The notes under the pieces: model-generated
The model's database searches: none
The model's input: the letters and a program-made list of their open reading frames with translations, nothing else
What the model was told of the DNA's origin: nothing
In this document: positions 1-8,404 of the stretch, in pieces
Position numbering within the stretch: the stretch's first letter is position 1
How the letters are laid out: every line of letters begins with the position of its first letter
Assembly: GCA_006738865.1 (NCBI GenBank)
Contig: AP019701.1
Location: 1,360,001-1,424,000, forward strand
Source: Allostella sp. ATCC 35155
Lineage (GTDB): Bacteria; Pseudomonadota; Alphaproteobacteria; ATCC43930; Allostellaceae
DNA length: 64,000 nucleotides
Reading direction: 5' to 3'
Translations under genes and position numbers: made by a program

Positions 1-1223
1 AGGCTCATGACATGCTTGCCGTCGGGCGCCAGCTCGGGCGCCGTCAGCGACGGGCAGAGGCCCCAGACCACCGGCTTGTCGGAGATCCGGCCCTGCTGCA
101 TCTCGGCGTGGCTCGCCTCCAGATAGTCGATCGACGGCGCGATGCGGAACTGCGCGGAGGCGAGCGCGATCGGGCAGGCGTCGGGCGGGGTCGCGGCCCA
201 GGTCGGCACGCCGTCCAGCGCCAGCACGACCTTGAACGCCTTGCCGGTCATCGGGCGCCGCCGCATCTTGCCCCGGAAGCCCTCCCACTCCGCTTCGTCG
301 CGCAGCAGGTCGACGATGGTGCGGCGGGGATTGCAGGTGGCGACGACGACGGGGGCGAGGAACTCCTCGCCGGCCGGCGTGACGACGCCCCTGGCGACAC
401 CCCCCTCGATCAGGATGCGGTCGACCGGGGTGTTCGTGCGCAGGTCGGCGCCGCGGGCGCGCGCCGATGCGGCCATGCTGTCGGTGATGGCGCCCATGCC
501 GCCGACCGGCATGCCGGTCGATCCGCGCAGCGGCATCCGCCTCGGGTCGTCGCCGGCCGCCGCCGCCAGCGAGGCCAGCGACAGCGGCCGGGTCAGCAGG
601 TTGATGGGCGTGCCCGGCGTCGAGGGCGTGAAGTTGCCGCCGACGACGGCCATCGGCGCGATGATGGTCTGGGTCTGCCAGGCGAGTTCGAACTCGTCGA
701 AGAGGTCGCGGGCGCTGCCGAAGAAGATGCGCCCGAACGCCTCCTGGTCCTCCAGGCTGGTGATGTTGCGCACCAGTTCCTGGAGGGTCGGGGGCTCGCG
801 GAAGACCGAGATGCCGAGCTTGCGGGCGAACGCCTCGACATAGGCGAAGAGGGCGTCGTAGCGGGCGGCCTCGCCCGGGGCGAAGCCGTCGATCTGCTTC
901 TGGGTGCGGGCCTTGTCGCGCCAGCCGACGAAGAGCGAGCCGTCGGCCAGCGGGTGGACCAGCGTCGGGTCGATCGGCTGGAAGCGCAGGCCGAAGCGCT
1001 CCAGCTCGAGGTCGCGGACGATCTTGGGCTCGAGCGAGCCGGGCGAGTTGGCGATGGTCGAGCGATAGCCCGGCATGAACTCGATGGTCGCGGCCGGGCC
1101 GCCCAGGCGCGGGCCACCCTCGAGCACCGCGACCGAGAGGCCGGCGCCGGCGAGATAGCCGGCGGCGACGAGGCCGCTATGGCCGCCGCCGACGATGACG
1201 ACGTCGAAACGATTGGCGGGCAT
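1..1223 (-). CDS. FAD-dependent oxidoreductase, phytoene desaturase-like (3' end beyond window)
   Basis: Translating the minus strand from the ATG at 1223-1221 gives 407 codons that run off the left edge without a stop. The N-terminus has a Rossmann FAD motif (DVVIVGGGHSGLVAAGYLAG, residues about 6-25) followed by ERFGLRF-type phytoene-dehydrogenase features. The last visible residues, APDGKHVMS, match the conserved substrate-domain segment of the COG1233/PYROXD2 group. It would oxidise or desaturate a substrate with FAD; the substrate is unknown. It starts 27 bp after the stop of the ABC binding protein and is probably the last visible gene of that operon. The long open frame on the opposite strand here is a high-GC artefact. 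Confidence 0.85.
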   Translation of the reverse strand, partial: MPANRFDVVIVGGGHSGLVAAGYLAGAGLSVAVLEGGPRLGGPAATIEFMPGYRSTIANSPGSLEPKIVRDLELERFGLRFQPIDPTLVHPLADGSLFVGWRDKARTQKQIDGFAPGEAARYDALFAYVEAFARKLGISVFREPPTLQELVRNITSLEDQEAFGRIFFGSARDLFDEFELAWQTQTIIAPMAVVGGNFTPSTPGTPINLLTRPLSLASLAAAAGDDPRRMPLRGSTGMPVGGMGAITDSMAASARARGADLRTNTPVDRILIEGGVARGVVTPAGEEFLAPVVVATCNPRRTIVDLLRDEAEWEGFRGKMRRRPMTGKAFKVVLALDGVPTWAATPPDACPIALASAQFRIAPSIDYLEASHAEMQQGRISDKPVVWGLCPSLTAPELAPDGKHVMS

Positions 1224-1250
1224 GGCGGCGCTCGTCTCCTCCGGCCCGGC

Positions 1251-2222
1251 TCAGGGCAGCAGGGCGTTGGTGTAGTATTCGGACGCCGGCTTGTCGCCCT
1301 TGATCTCGCCGACCGAACGCAGCGTGCCGATCAGCGCCTCCCACTCTTCCGGGGTCGAGCGGCCCCAGTTGGCATCGGTCGGCGACTGGCTCAGCTTCTG
1401 CAGGCCGGTCAGGTAGTCGACGCACTGGGCGAGGTTGCCTGCCACCTGGACCTTGGAGCGGATCAGCGTGCAGGCGCCCTCGGGGTCGGCGACGGCGTCG
1501 GCGAAGCCGCGCTTGACACCCGCCAGCACGGCGGTGATCGCCTTCGGGTTTTCCTTGAGGAAGGTTTCGTTGGTGGCGAAGCCGAATCCCAGCAGCGGCA
1601 CGCCGAACGAGGCGAGTTCCATCACCTCCGGCTCGTGGCCGGCGCCGCGCACGATGGCGCGGAAGGCGTGGCTGTCGCCGCTGACGACGTCGACCTGCCC
1701 GGTCAGCAGGCCCGCCGTCTTGGAGCTGGCGTCGAGCGAGATGACGTTGAGCGCGCTGTCGGGGATCTTGTTGGAGCGCTTGAAGACGTTGAGGCTGAGC
1801 CCGTCGGAGCCGCCGGGCGTGCTGCCGATCTTGAGGCCCTTCAGCGAGTCCGGCCCGTCCAGCTTGACCCGGCCCTTGATGCCGACGAAGGAGGCCGAGG
1901 AGCGGTGCTGATAGACCGCGACCACCTTCAGCGGCACGCCCTTGGCGATGGCGGCGGCGGCGTTGGTCGTGTTGAGGTGGCCCATGTCGAAGCCGCGCTG
2001 GCCGACCAGGATGGCCGTGGTGTTGGAACCCCGGCCCTGCTCGATCTCGACGTCGACGCCGGCATCCTTGAAGTAGCCCCGTTCCTGGGCGAAGAAGAAG
2101 GAGGAGTGATAGGGCAGCCAGCCCCAGTCCAGCACCATCCGGACCTTCGGGTTCTGGGCCTGGGCGGGCATGGCGGCGAGGAGCGCGGCGGCGACCGCCG
2201 GCAGGAACGTCGTCAGCTTCAT
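1251..2222 (-). CDS. ABC transporter substrate-binding protein, NMT1/SsuA-like
   Basis: A 324-residue periplasmic solute receptor. Residues 1-22 form a signal peptide (MKLTTFLPAVAAALLAAMPA) cut after AQA. The mature part has the NMT1/SsuA pattern: DWGWLPYHSSFFFAQERGYF near the N-terminus, then a GSTPGGSDG-type loop. The start at 2222 is chosen over upstream in-frame codons because GGGAGAACAGAGG lies directly before it and a signal peptide follows. It lies 19 bp after the permease gene and feeds that permease/ATPase pair. The family binds sulfonates, pyrimidine precursors, nitrate or aromatic acids, so the ligand cannot be read from sequence. Confidence 0.9.
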   Translation of the reverse strand: MKLTTFLPAVAAALLAAMPAQAQNPKVRMVLDWGWLPYHSSFFFAQERGYFKDAGVDVEIEQGRGSNTTAILVGQRGFDMGHLNTTNAAAAIAKGVPLKVVAVYQHRSSASFVGIKGRVKLDGPDSLKGLKIGSTPGGSDGLSLNVFKRSNKIPDSALNVISLDASSKTAGLLTGQVDVVSGDSHAFRAIVRGAGHEPEVMELASFGVPLLGFGFATNETFLKENPKAITAVLAGVKRGFADAVADPEGACTLIRSKVQVAGNLAQCVDYLTGLQKLSQSPTDANWGRSTPEEWEALIGTLRSVGEIKGDKPASEYYTNALLP

Positions 2223-2241
2223 CCTCTGTTCTCCCTGTTCA

Positions 2242-3123
2242 TTATGAGTCCGATCCGGAGCGGCCGCGCTGGCTGGCGTGCCACGGAATGGTGGCACGCT
2301 CGAAGAACTCGGCGAGGTACCAGGTGAAGATGCCGAGCAGCGAGACCACGGTGACGGCGGCGAAGGCGACCGGAACCTCCAGGCTGCCGACCGACTGGAT
2401 CAGCATGTGGCCGAGGCCCTTGTTCGAGGCGACGAACTCGCCGATCACCGCGCCGAGCGGCGCCAGGGTGATCGAGATCTTCACGCCCGCGATGATGCTG
2501 GGCAGGGCGCTCGGGATGCGGATCTTGCGCAGGAGCTGCCAGTTGCCGCCGCCCATCGAGCGGGCGAGCAGCAGCAGGTCGGGATCGGCCGAGCGCAGCC
2601 CCGCCACGGTGTTCACCAGCATCGGGAAGAAGGTGAACACGACGACGAAGATGATGCTGCTCTGGAGCCCGAAGCCGATCCAGACCAGCAGCAGCGGTGC
2701 CACCACCACCTTCGGAATGGCGTGGAAGACGACGAGCCAGACATAGAGGACGCGCTCGACGAAGGGCGAGGCCGCGATCATCGCGCCGAGCGACAGGGCG
2801 ATCACCACCGCGATGACGAAGCCGACGATGGCGGCAAAGGCCGTGTAGACCAGCTGGTCGAGCAGCAGCTGCCATTTCTCGACCATCACCAGCGCGACCT
2901 CGGAGGGCGCCGGCAGCAGGTAGGACGGCAGCTGGAACCAGTGGACGGCGAGTTCCCAGAGCAGCAGGCCGCCGAGGCCGCTCGCCGTCGGCAAGAGGAA
3001 GCCCCAGGCGCGGCCGGTGAAGCCCTGCTCGCGGAGCTGCGCCTGCTGGGTGCGGACGCTGGCGAGGCGGCGGGCCTGGTCGGTGGCGGCCCCATCCCTG
3101 GCGGTCTGGTCGGTCGCGCTCAT
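2242..3123 (-). CDS. ABC transporter permease, SsuC/TauC-like
   Basis: A 293-residue inner-membrane protein. About 45 hydrophilic N-terminal residues are followed by six predicted membrane segments and the EAA-type cytoplasmic loop (GAVIGEFVASNKGLGHMLIQ) where the ATPase docks. This is the BPD_transp_1 layout of SsuC/TauC/NrtB permeases. The ATG at 3123 overlaps the ATPase stop codon as ATGA, so translation is coupled and this start is favoured over upstream codons inside the ATPase gene. It forms the channel for the adjacent NMT1-like receptor. Confidence 0.9.
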   Translation of the reverse strand: MSATDQTARDGAATDQARRLASVRTQQAQLREQGFTGRAWGFLLPTASGLGGLLLWELAVHWFQLPSYLLPAPSEVALVMVEKWQLLLDQLVYTAFAAIVGFVIAVVIALSLGAMIAASPFVERVLYVWLVVFHAIPKVVVAPLLLVWIGFGLQSSIIFVVVFTFFPMLVNTVAGLRSADPDLLLLARSMGGGNWQLLRKIRIPSALPSIIAGVKISITLAPLGAVIGEFVASNKGLGHMLIQSVGSLEVPVAFAAVTVVSLLGIFTWYLAEFFERATIPWHASQRGRSGSDS

Positions 3124-3890
3124 GCCGTCAACACTCCCGAACGCTCGAACTGCATGCGGATGCGCCGTGCGATGGCCGCGAATTCCGGCTCCTCGCGCAT
3201 CGCGAGCGTGCGCGGGCGCGGCAGGTCGATCGCGATGTCGTCGAGGATGACGCCCGGCCGGCCCGACATGACGAGCACCCGGTCGGACAGGAACACCGCC
3301 TCGGGGATGCTGTGGGTGATGAGGACCGACGTCGTCTTTGCCGTCTGCTGCACGCGCTGCAGCAGCACGCCCATCTGGTCGCGCGTCAGCGCGTCGAGTG
3401 CGCTGAACGGCTCGTCCAGCAGCAGCAGCCACGGCTCGCAGAGCAGCGCGCGGGCGATCGCCACGCGCTGGCGCATCCCGCCCGACAGCTCCCACGGATG
3501 GCGGTCGGCGAAGTCGCCGACGCCGAGTTCGGTCAGCAGTGCGTGGGCACGCTTGGCGGCGGGGCCGCGCGGCAGCCCCTTCATCTCGGCCGCCAGCAGC
3601 ACGTTGTCCAGGATGTTGCGCCAGTCGAGCAGCAGGTCGCGCTGGAAGACGACGCCGATGCCCTCGACCCGTTCGCCGACCGGCTCGCCGCGCACCCGGA
3701 CCTGGCCGCCGCTCGGCCGGTCGAGCCCGCCCAGGATGCGCAGGAGCGTGCTCTTGCCGCAGCCGCTGGGGCCGACGATGGTCGTGGTGCGTCCCTGCTC
3801 GATGGCGAAGTCGACGGGCCCCAGCGCATGGACGGCGCGTCCGCCCGAGCGATAGGTGCGCTCGACGCCTTCGACGACGATCTCCTGCAT
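3120..3890 (-). CDS. ABC transporter ATP-binding protein, SsuB/TauB-like
   Basis: A 256-residue ATPase with Walker A (GPSGCGKSTLL, about residues 39-49), Q-loop (VVFQRDLLLDWRN), ABC signature (LSGGMRQRVAIARAL), Walker B (LLLDEPFSALD) and switch histidine (LITHS). The sequence suits the nitrate/sulfonate/taurine subfamily. The start at 3890 is preceded by AGAAGGAGG and lies 32 bp after the dipeptidase stop. The stop overlaps the permease start. It energises import by the downstream permease and receptor. Confidence 0.92.
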   Translation of the reverse strand: MQEIVVEGVERTYRSGGRAVHALGPVDFAIEQGRTTTIVGPSGCGKSTLLRILGGLDRPSGGQVRVRGEPVGERVEGIGVVFQRDLLLDWRNILDNVLLAAEMKGLPRGPAAKRAHALLTELGVGDFADRHPWELSGGMRQRVAIARALLCEPWLLLLDEPFSALDALTRDQMGVLLQRVQQTAKTTSVLITHSIPEAVFLSDRVLVMSGRPGVILDDIAIDLPRPRTLAMREEPEFAAIARRIRMQFERSGVLTA

Positions 3891-3922
3891 GGGGCGATCC
3901 GCCTCCTTCTGCCGCGCCGGCG

Positions 3923-4888
3923 TCAGCCGAACACCTCCTCGTAGACCCGCAGCCAGTTGCCGTGGGCGATCTTGGCGACCTCGTCGGCCGAGAAGCCGAC
4001 GGTGGCCAGCCCCTGCTCGATCTTGGCGATATCCGTCAGGCTGACGAACCAGTCCGGCGGCGGCGCCTTGCCGGGGCGCGAGGCCGGCGAGGCGCCGAGA
4101 TCGACGCCGCGCGTCCACCGCCCCATCCGCATCCAGTCATAGTCGGGCTTGGTGAAGTTGTGGCTGCGGTCGGTCCCGATGGCGACATGGTCGATGCCGG
4201 CGATCTCGACGGTCTTCATGACCATCTCGCACCATTTCTCGACGGTCGCGCAATACTCGTCGCCGGTGATGTTGCGGTAGGTGGCGCAGCCGATGACGCC
4301 GCCATTGTCGCGCAGGGCGCGGATCACGTCGTCGGTCTTGTTGCGCTTGTGCGGGAAGAGGCTGTCGGCATTGGCATGGGTGATCGCGACCGGCTTCTTC
4401 GAGAACTGGATCGTGTCCCGGGTCGTGCGGTTGCCGACGTGGGACAGGTCGACCAGCATGCCGCAGCGGTTCATCTCCTGGATGACCTGGCGGCCGTAGC
4501 GGGCGAGGCCGGAATCCTCGTCCTCGTAGCAGCTGCCGCCGAGCGAATTCTGGTTGTTGTAGGTGAGCTGGACGCAGCGCACGCCGAGTTCGGCGAACAT
4601 CTCGACCAGCCGCACCCGGCCCTGGAAGAGCTCGGCGTTCTGGTAGCCCATGAGCAGCGCCGTGCGGCCCGACGCGACGATCGCGCGGATGTCGGCCGCC
4701 GTGCGGGCGGTCGCCACGAGGTCCGCGTTGGCGGCGACGAGGTCGCGCCAGCGGGCGAGGGAGTCGAGGGATTCGACCGCGTCCTCCCAGAAGCCGCAGG
4801 TGACGGTGACGCAGCCGACGTCCGCCTGGCGCAGATCGGCGAAGGTCTCCCGCGTGAAATGCCCGCACTGCAATCCGTCGATCAGCAT
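3923..4888 (-). CDS. membrane dipeptidase family (peptidase M19) protein
   Basis: A 321-residue TIM-barrel amidohydrolase. Segments typical of M19 are visible: QLTYNNQNSLGGSCYEDEDS, DLSHVGNRT, ITHAN, RNKTDDV and IGTDRSHNF. The metal-binding His-x-Asp normally found at the extreme N-terminus (as in DGHND of renal dipeptidase) is absent; the region reads IDGLQCGHF. It therefore belongs to a divergent branch and may use altered metal ligation. It is the first gene after the LacI-type operator and precedes the ABC importer, suggesting that it hydrolyses an amide or dipeptide-like compound delivered by that transporter. The substrate is unknown. Confidence 0.82.
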   Translation of the reverse strand: MLIDGLQCGHFTRETFADLRQADVGCVTVTCGFWEDAVESLDSLARWRDLVAANADLVATARTAADIRAIVASGRTALLMGYQNAELFQGRVRLVEMFAELGVRCVQLTYNNQNSLGGSCYEDEDSGLARYGRQVIQEMNRCGMLVDLSHVGNRTTRDTIQFSKKPVAITHANADSLFPHKRNKTDDVIRALRDNGGVIGCATYRNITGDEYCATVEKWCEMVMKTVEIAGIDHVAIGTDRSHNFTKPDYDWMRMGRWTRGVDLGASPASRPGKAPPPDWFVSLTDIAKIEQGLATVGFSADEVAKIAHGNWLRVYEEVFG

Positions 4889-4923
4889 GCCCGTCTCAGC
4901 TCCCGGGGACGCAGGTCCGCCGT

Positions 4924-4935
4924 GTAATCGTTTAC
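4924..4935. promoter_or_regulatory. LacI-family operator candidate
   Basis: GTAATCGTTTAC is a palindrome with a central CG and 10 of 12 paired positions. This is the usual form of LacI/GalR operators (AAnCGnTT core). It lies 36 bp before the dipeptidase start and 79 bp after the stop of the LacI gene, where a repressor could control the dipeptidase-ABC operon. The assignment rests on pattern and position only. Confidence 0.6.
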
Positions 4936-5014
4936 TTGATCGCGAGTGTGACGGCCGGCCGACGGGCCTGTCAATGCCCCTTCGCGTCGGTCCTTGCCGA
5001 CGCCGGCCGGGCGA

Positions 5015-6004
5015 TCAGGCCGATCCCCGCCGCAGCAGGGTGCGCGGGATGATGGTCAGCGCCGGCGCCTCGCGGCCGGCGAAGTGGTCGGCGACGCGGG
5101 CGGCGACGGCGGCGGGGTCGACGCTGATCGTCGTCAGGGCGGGGCGGACATGCCCGCCCCAGCCGATCGCGCCGAAGCCGATCACCGCGACGTCGTCCGG
5201 GATGGCGAAGCCGCGGTCCTGGATCGCCGCCATCGCGCCGAGCGCCAGCTCGTCGCTGCCGCATTGCACGGCGTGGAACCGCCGGCCGGCGTCGAGCGCC
5301 CGGCTGGTCGCCTCGTAGCCGGCGGCGAAGCGGTAGGACACGTCCCAGACGAGGTCGCGGTCGATGGCGATGCCGGCATCGCCCAGCGCGGCCGCATAGC
5401 CGCGATAGCGCTCGGTGCCGACGGCCGAGCCCGAGAGGCGGCCGAGATAGGCCACGGGCCCGCGCCCGGATTCGAGCAGGTAGGCCACGGCGCGGCGGGC
5501 GGCGGACCGCTCCTCGTGGACCACCGAGGGAACCCCCTCGCGATGCAGCCGCTGGCCGATGGAGACGACGAGCAGGCCGGACGCCTGGAGCTGGCGGAGC
5601 TGCGGGCCGACCGTCGCCATCGCGAGGACGTCGGTCGTCGCCAGCGCCACCCCGCGCAGCCCCATCGCCGGCGCCGCCTCCAGGATGGTCGACAGGCGCT
5701 CGGCCGAGTGGTCGAGATTGTAGAGCATGAGGTCGAGCCCGATCCCGCCGAGCGCCGTCTGCACATGCTTGGTCAGGGCCGAATAGACGTTCTGCTCGAT
5801 GTCGCCGACCAGGAGCCCGACGGCGGAGCCGTGGCCGCGGCGCAGGCCCTGGGCCATGCGGTTGGGCTGGAAGTCGAGCGCGCGCACGGCCGACAGCACG
5901 CGCTCGCGCGCGGCTTCGCCGACATTGCCCTTGCCGCTGAGGACACGGGACACGGTGGCCGTCGACACGCCGGCCAGGCGCGCGACGTCCAGGACGGTGG
6001 CCAT
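5015..6004 (-). CDS. LacI-family transcriptional regulator
   Basis: A 329-residue regulator. Residues 3-22 (VLDVARLAGVSTATVSRVLS) are the LacI helix-turn-helix, followed by the hinge (FQPNRMAQGLRRG) and a periplasmic-binding-like effector domain ending with ALTTISVDP. It is transcribed in the same direction as the downstream dipeptidase-ABC-oxidoreductase genes, with 126 bp between them that hold a LacI-type operator. It is the likely local repressor of that operon, and a sugar or related ligand is usual for the family. The effector here is not known. Confidence 0.92.
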   Translation of the reverse strand: MATVLDVARLAGVSTATVSRVLSGKGNVGEAARERVLSAVRALDFQPNRMAQGLRRGHGSAVGLLVGDIEQNVYSALTKHVQTALGGIGLDLMLYNLDHSAERLSTILEAAPAMGLRGVALATTDVLAMATVGPQLRQLQASGLLVVSIGQRLHREGVPSVVHEERSAARRAVAYLLESGRGPVAYLGRLSGSAVGTERYRGYAAALGDAGIAIDRDLVWDVSYRFAAGYEATSRALDAGRRFHAVQCGSDELALGAMAAIQDRGFAIPDDVAVIGFGAIGWGGHVRPALTTISVDPAAVAARVADHFAGREAPALTIIPRTLLRRGSA

Positions 6005-6115
6005 GGGACTCGCTCGGATCGTCGAACCGCAGCCCCGGCTTCTATCACCGGGAATCGCCTCGGCGCGACAACCGGACGCTCGCCGGCCGCCGGATCGGTC
6101 GAAGGGGTGCGGCGG

Positions 6116-6604
6116 CTAGTTTGCCGCCGCCGCGACGAGGCCGCCGACGAAGGCGTCGAAGTTGCGCTGCGCCTCGGCGGGAAAGGGCTGGCCATGCCGT
6201 CCGAAGACGCGGGCGGCGATGTCCGCGCCGCTGCTGCGCGTCACGAAGACCCTGCCCTGCTCGTCCTCCCACACCAGCACCCGCATCGGCAGGTCGAGCG
6301 CCAGCGTCGGCCGCGCCTGCATCGCCGGCGTGCCGGCGGCGGGATTGCCGAACAGCACGACGCTGCGCGGGCGGAGCGTCATCCCGGCCGACCGGGCCGC
6401 GGCCGCATGGTCGACCTCGGTAAAGACGGTCCAGCCGGCCTTGCGCACCGCCGCGGCGAAGCGTTCGACGGTCTGCCGGGCGTCGTGCCGGCTGGGTTCG
6501 GTGACGAGGCCGGGCTCGGCCGCCCGGGCTGGCGGGAGAGCGGTGGCCGGCAGGAGGGCGGTGGCCAGCAGCAGGGCGGCGGCCAGGGTACGGATCGGTG
6601 CCAT
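6116..6604 (-). CDS. DUF302 domain protein, secreted
   Basis: A 162-residue protein with a signal peptide (residues 1 to about 28, ending ARAAEP) and a DUF302 domain (VERFAAAVRKAGWTVF, then RSVVLFGNPAAGTPAM and LPMRVLVWED). DUF302 is a small alpha/beta fold of unclear role found in periplasmic proteins, often near redox or metal-handling genes. The start at 6604 is preceded by GAAGGAACG. It lies 29 bp after the OpgC-like gene and probably shares its transcript with the YHS gene. Confidence 0.85.
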   Translation of the reverse strand: MAPIRTLAAALLLATALLPATALPPARAAEPGLVTEPSRHDARQTVERFAAAVRKAGWTVFTEVDHAAAARSAGMTLRPRSVVLFGNPAAGTPAMQARPTLALDLPMRVLVWEDEQGRVFVTRSSGADIAARVFGRHGQPFPAEAQRNFDAFVGGLVAAAAN

Positions 6605-6633
6605 CGTCGTTCGTTCCTTCGTCAATCTGCGCT

Positions 6634-7785
6634 TCACGCGGGGCGGGCGGCCGCGGTCATGGCCGGACGGGGATGGGCGGGCGTCCGGACCGACTGCCGC
6701 TTGCGGTCGAGGCGGAGCGCGGCCAGCCACAGCAAGGCGAGACCCGCGAGCAGCATCGGCGCCTCGATCCAGGCGGCATGGCCGGGTGCGGCCTCCATGG
6801 CGGTGCCGACGGCCCAGGACAGGAAGAGGCCGATGCAGAAGACCTGCAGGCTGTGCCGGCCGATCGTGGCGACGGCCGTCGCGACCGCCGAGTGCATCCA
6901 GGCCGCGTTCGCCGGCACCAGCACGACGACGAGATAGGCCAGGGACAGCGCATGGGCGAGGCGGGCCGGCGCCAGGGCGTGCTTGTCCGTGATCGCCGGC
7001 AGGATGATCTCAGGCCCCGGCAGCCAGCCGCGATCGACGAGGCGCAGCCAGAGCCCGGCGAGGACGACCAGGGCGGCCGCGGCGACGAGCCAGGGGATGC
7101 GGGGCAGCGGCGCGCCGGCCAGCAGTGAGCGCCGGCCGAACAGCGCCCCCAGGAAGAACAGCACCTGCCAGGCGAGGGGATCGAAGGCGACATTGGGATG
7201 GCCGGGCGCCGGTACGTCCCAGCCCCAGATCTGGACGCCGAGATAGAGCAGGACCGGCAGCGCCATCGCCGCCGGTCCGACCCGGTCGACCAGCCAAAGG
7301 AACGCCGGCAGGGCCAGCATGCACCAGACGAAGATCGGCAGGGTGTCCATGAAGGCAGGCCGGTAGAGCATCGTCAGCGCTGCCGGCAGGGCCTCGTGCG
7401 GCGCCTCGAAAAGCCAGGCGAAGCCATAGCCCGCGACCTCGCCGTCGAGGCCCAGCAGGCGCTCGGCGGCGACGGCCAGCAAGGCGAACAGGGCGAAGAC
7501 CAGCAGGTGCGTGCGGTAGAGCCGGAGCGTCCGCCGCAGGAAGTCGCGTGTCGCCGCGCCATGCCCGTCGCGCATCCGGTTGCGGACATAGAGCGACCCG
7601 AGCACGGCGCCCGACATCAGCAGGAACTGCTCGGAGCTGTCCGACAGGCCCCACTGGCCATGGATCAGCCAGGCGCCGGCGAAGGTCGCCGCGGAATGGG
7701 AGGCGAAGATGAAGATCTGGAGGAGCCCCCGCACGATGTCGAGGCGCTGATCGCGTGGCGGTCGGGGCGGGAGCGACGGCGGCAT
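6634..7785 (-). CDS. opgC: OpgC-like membrane acyltransferase
   Basis: A 383-residue polytopic membrane protein with about ten hydrophobic segments. It opens with RDQRLDIVRGLLQIFIFASH and contains the SDSSEQFLLMSGAVLGSLY block typical of OpgC/acyltransferase-3-related proteins (COG4645). OpgC succinylates osmoregulated periplasmic glucans in related bacteria. No opgG/opgH glucan synthesis gene is visible here, so the acceptor is uncertain. It sits between the YHS-domain and DUF302 genes on the same strand with short gaps (50 and 29 bp). Confidence 0.78.
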   Translation of the reverse strand: MPPSLPPRPPRDQRLDIVRGLLQIFIFASHSAATFAGAWLIHGQWGLSDSSEQFLLMSGAVLGSLYVRNRMRDGHGAATRDFLRRTLRLYRTHLLVFALFALLAVAAERLLGLDGEVAGYGFAWLFEAPHEALPAALTMLYRPAFMDTLPIFVWCMLALPAFLWLVDRVGPAAMALPVLLYLGVQIWGWDVPAPGHPNVAFDPLAWQVLFFLGALFGRRSLLAGAPLPRIPWLVAAAALVVLAGLWLRLVDRGWLPGPEIILPAITDKHALAPARLAHALSLAYLVVVLVPANAAWMHSAVATAVATIGRHSLQVFCIGLFLSWAVGTAMEAAPGHAAWIEAPMLLAGLALLWLAALRLDRKRQSVRTPAHPRPAMTAAARPA

Positions 7786-7835
7786 GGCGGGGGCTCGATC
7801 GGCTGGTTCGGAGACGGGTGCGGCGGCGCGGGGGA

Positions 7836-8339
7836 TCAGAGATCCTTGGGCGCCCGGTCCCGGATCCGCGGCCAGTTGCGGTCGGCCCGCTGGATGCTGC
7901 CGGGCACGTCCTCCAGCCAGCGCCGGTGCGGCCCTTCGGCGACGTTGACGTAGAGCCGGCCGTCGACGATGCGCCAGAGCTGGGGATCGCCGTCGAACTT
8001 GCGCTCGAACGATGCGCCCATGGCGCAGAACCCGCCATAGGCCGGCGCATACTTCGCAGGCTCGGCGCGGAACGTCGCGAGGTTGTCGGCGCTGGCGAAG
8101 CGGTAGGTCGCGCCTTCATGGGTCGCGGTGAAGTCGGGCGACCCGACCGTCGGCCGGCCGACGGTGAAATAGGCGACGGGGTCGTAGCCGCGCAGCGCCA
8201 GCCCGCTGGCGTCGATATTGACCGCGCTGGTCGCGTTCTCGTCGAAGGCGAAGGCCGGAGCGGCCGCGATCGGCATCGCGGCGATCAGCAAGAGGGCGAG
8301 GGCGGCGCGGCGGGTGCAGAGGGAAAAGGCGGTCGGCAT
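7836..8339 (-). CDS. YHS domain-containing secreted protein
   Basis: A 167-residue protein with an N-terminal signal sequence (residues 1 to about 31). It carries the YHS pattern ALRGYDPVAYF, then THEGATYRFASADNLATF, PAKYAPAYGGFCAMG and DGRLYVNV. YHS domains are small, often metal-associated modules. GGFCAMG includes the one cysteine likely to matter. It is followed by the OpgC-like gene and preceded by the YeeE-type transporter on the same strand. Its precise function is unknown. Confidence 0.86.
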   Translation of the reverse strand: MPTAFSLCTRRAALALLLIAAMPIAAAPAFAFDENATSAVNIDASGLALRGYDPVAYFTVGRPTVGSPDFTATHEGATYRFASADNLATFRAEPAKYAPAYGGFCAMGASFERKFDGDPQLWRIVDGRLYVNVAEGPHRRWLEDVPGSIQRADRNWPRIRDRAPKDL

Positions 8340-8404
8340 GGCGTTCCTCCGAAGCGGCGGCGCACGGGGTTCCCGGCGTCGCCGGAACTCCTGCTCCTGT
8401 GCCT

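Noticed and set aside
12-2327. A 771-codon open frame on the plus strand
   Set aside because: It is antisense to the flavoprotein and receptor genes, which have strong motifs. High G+C makes stops rare in shadow frames, and its composition (Arg/Gly/Ala-rich, no motifs) is not protein-like.
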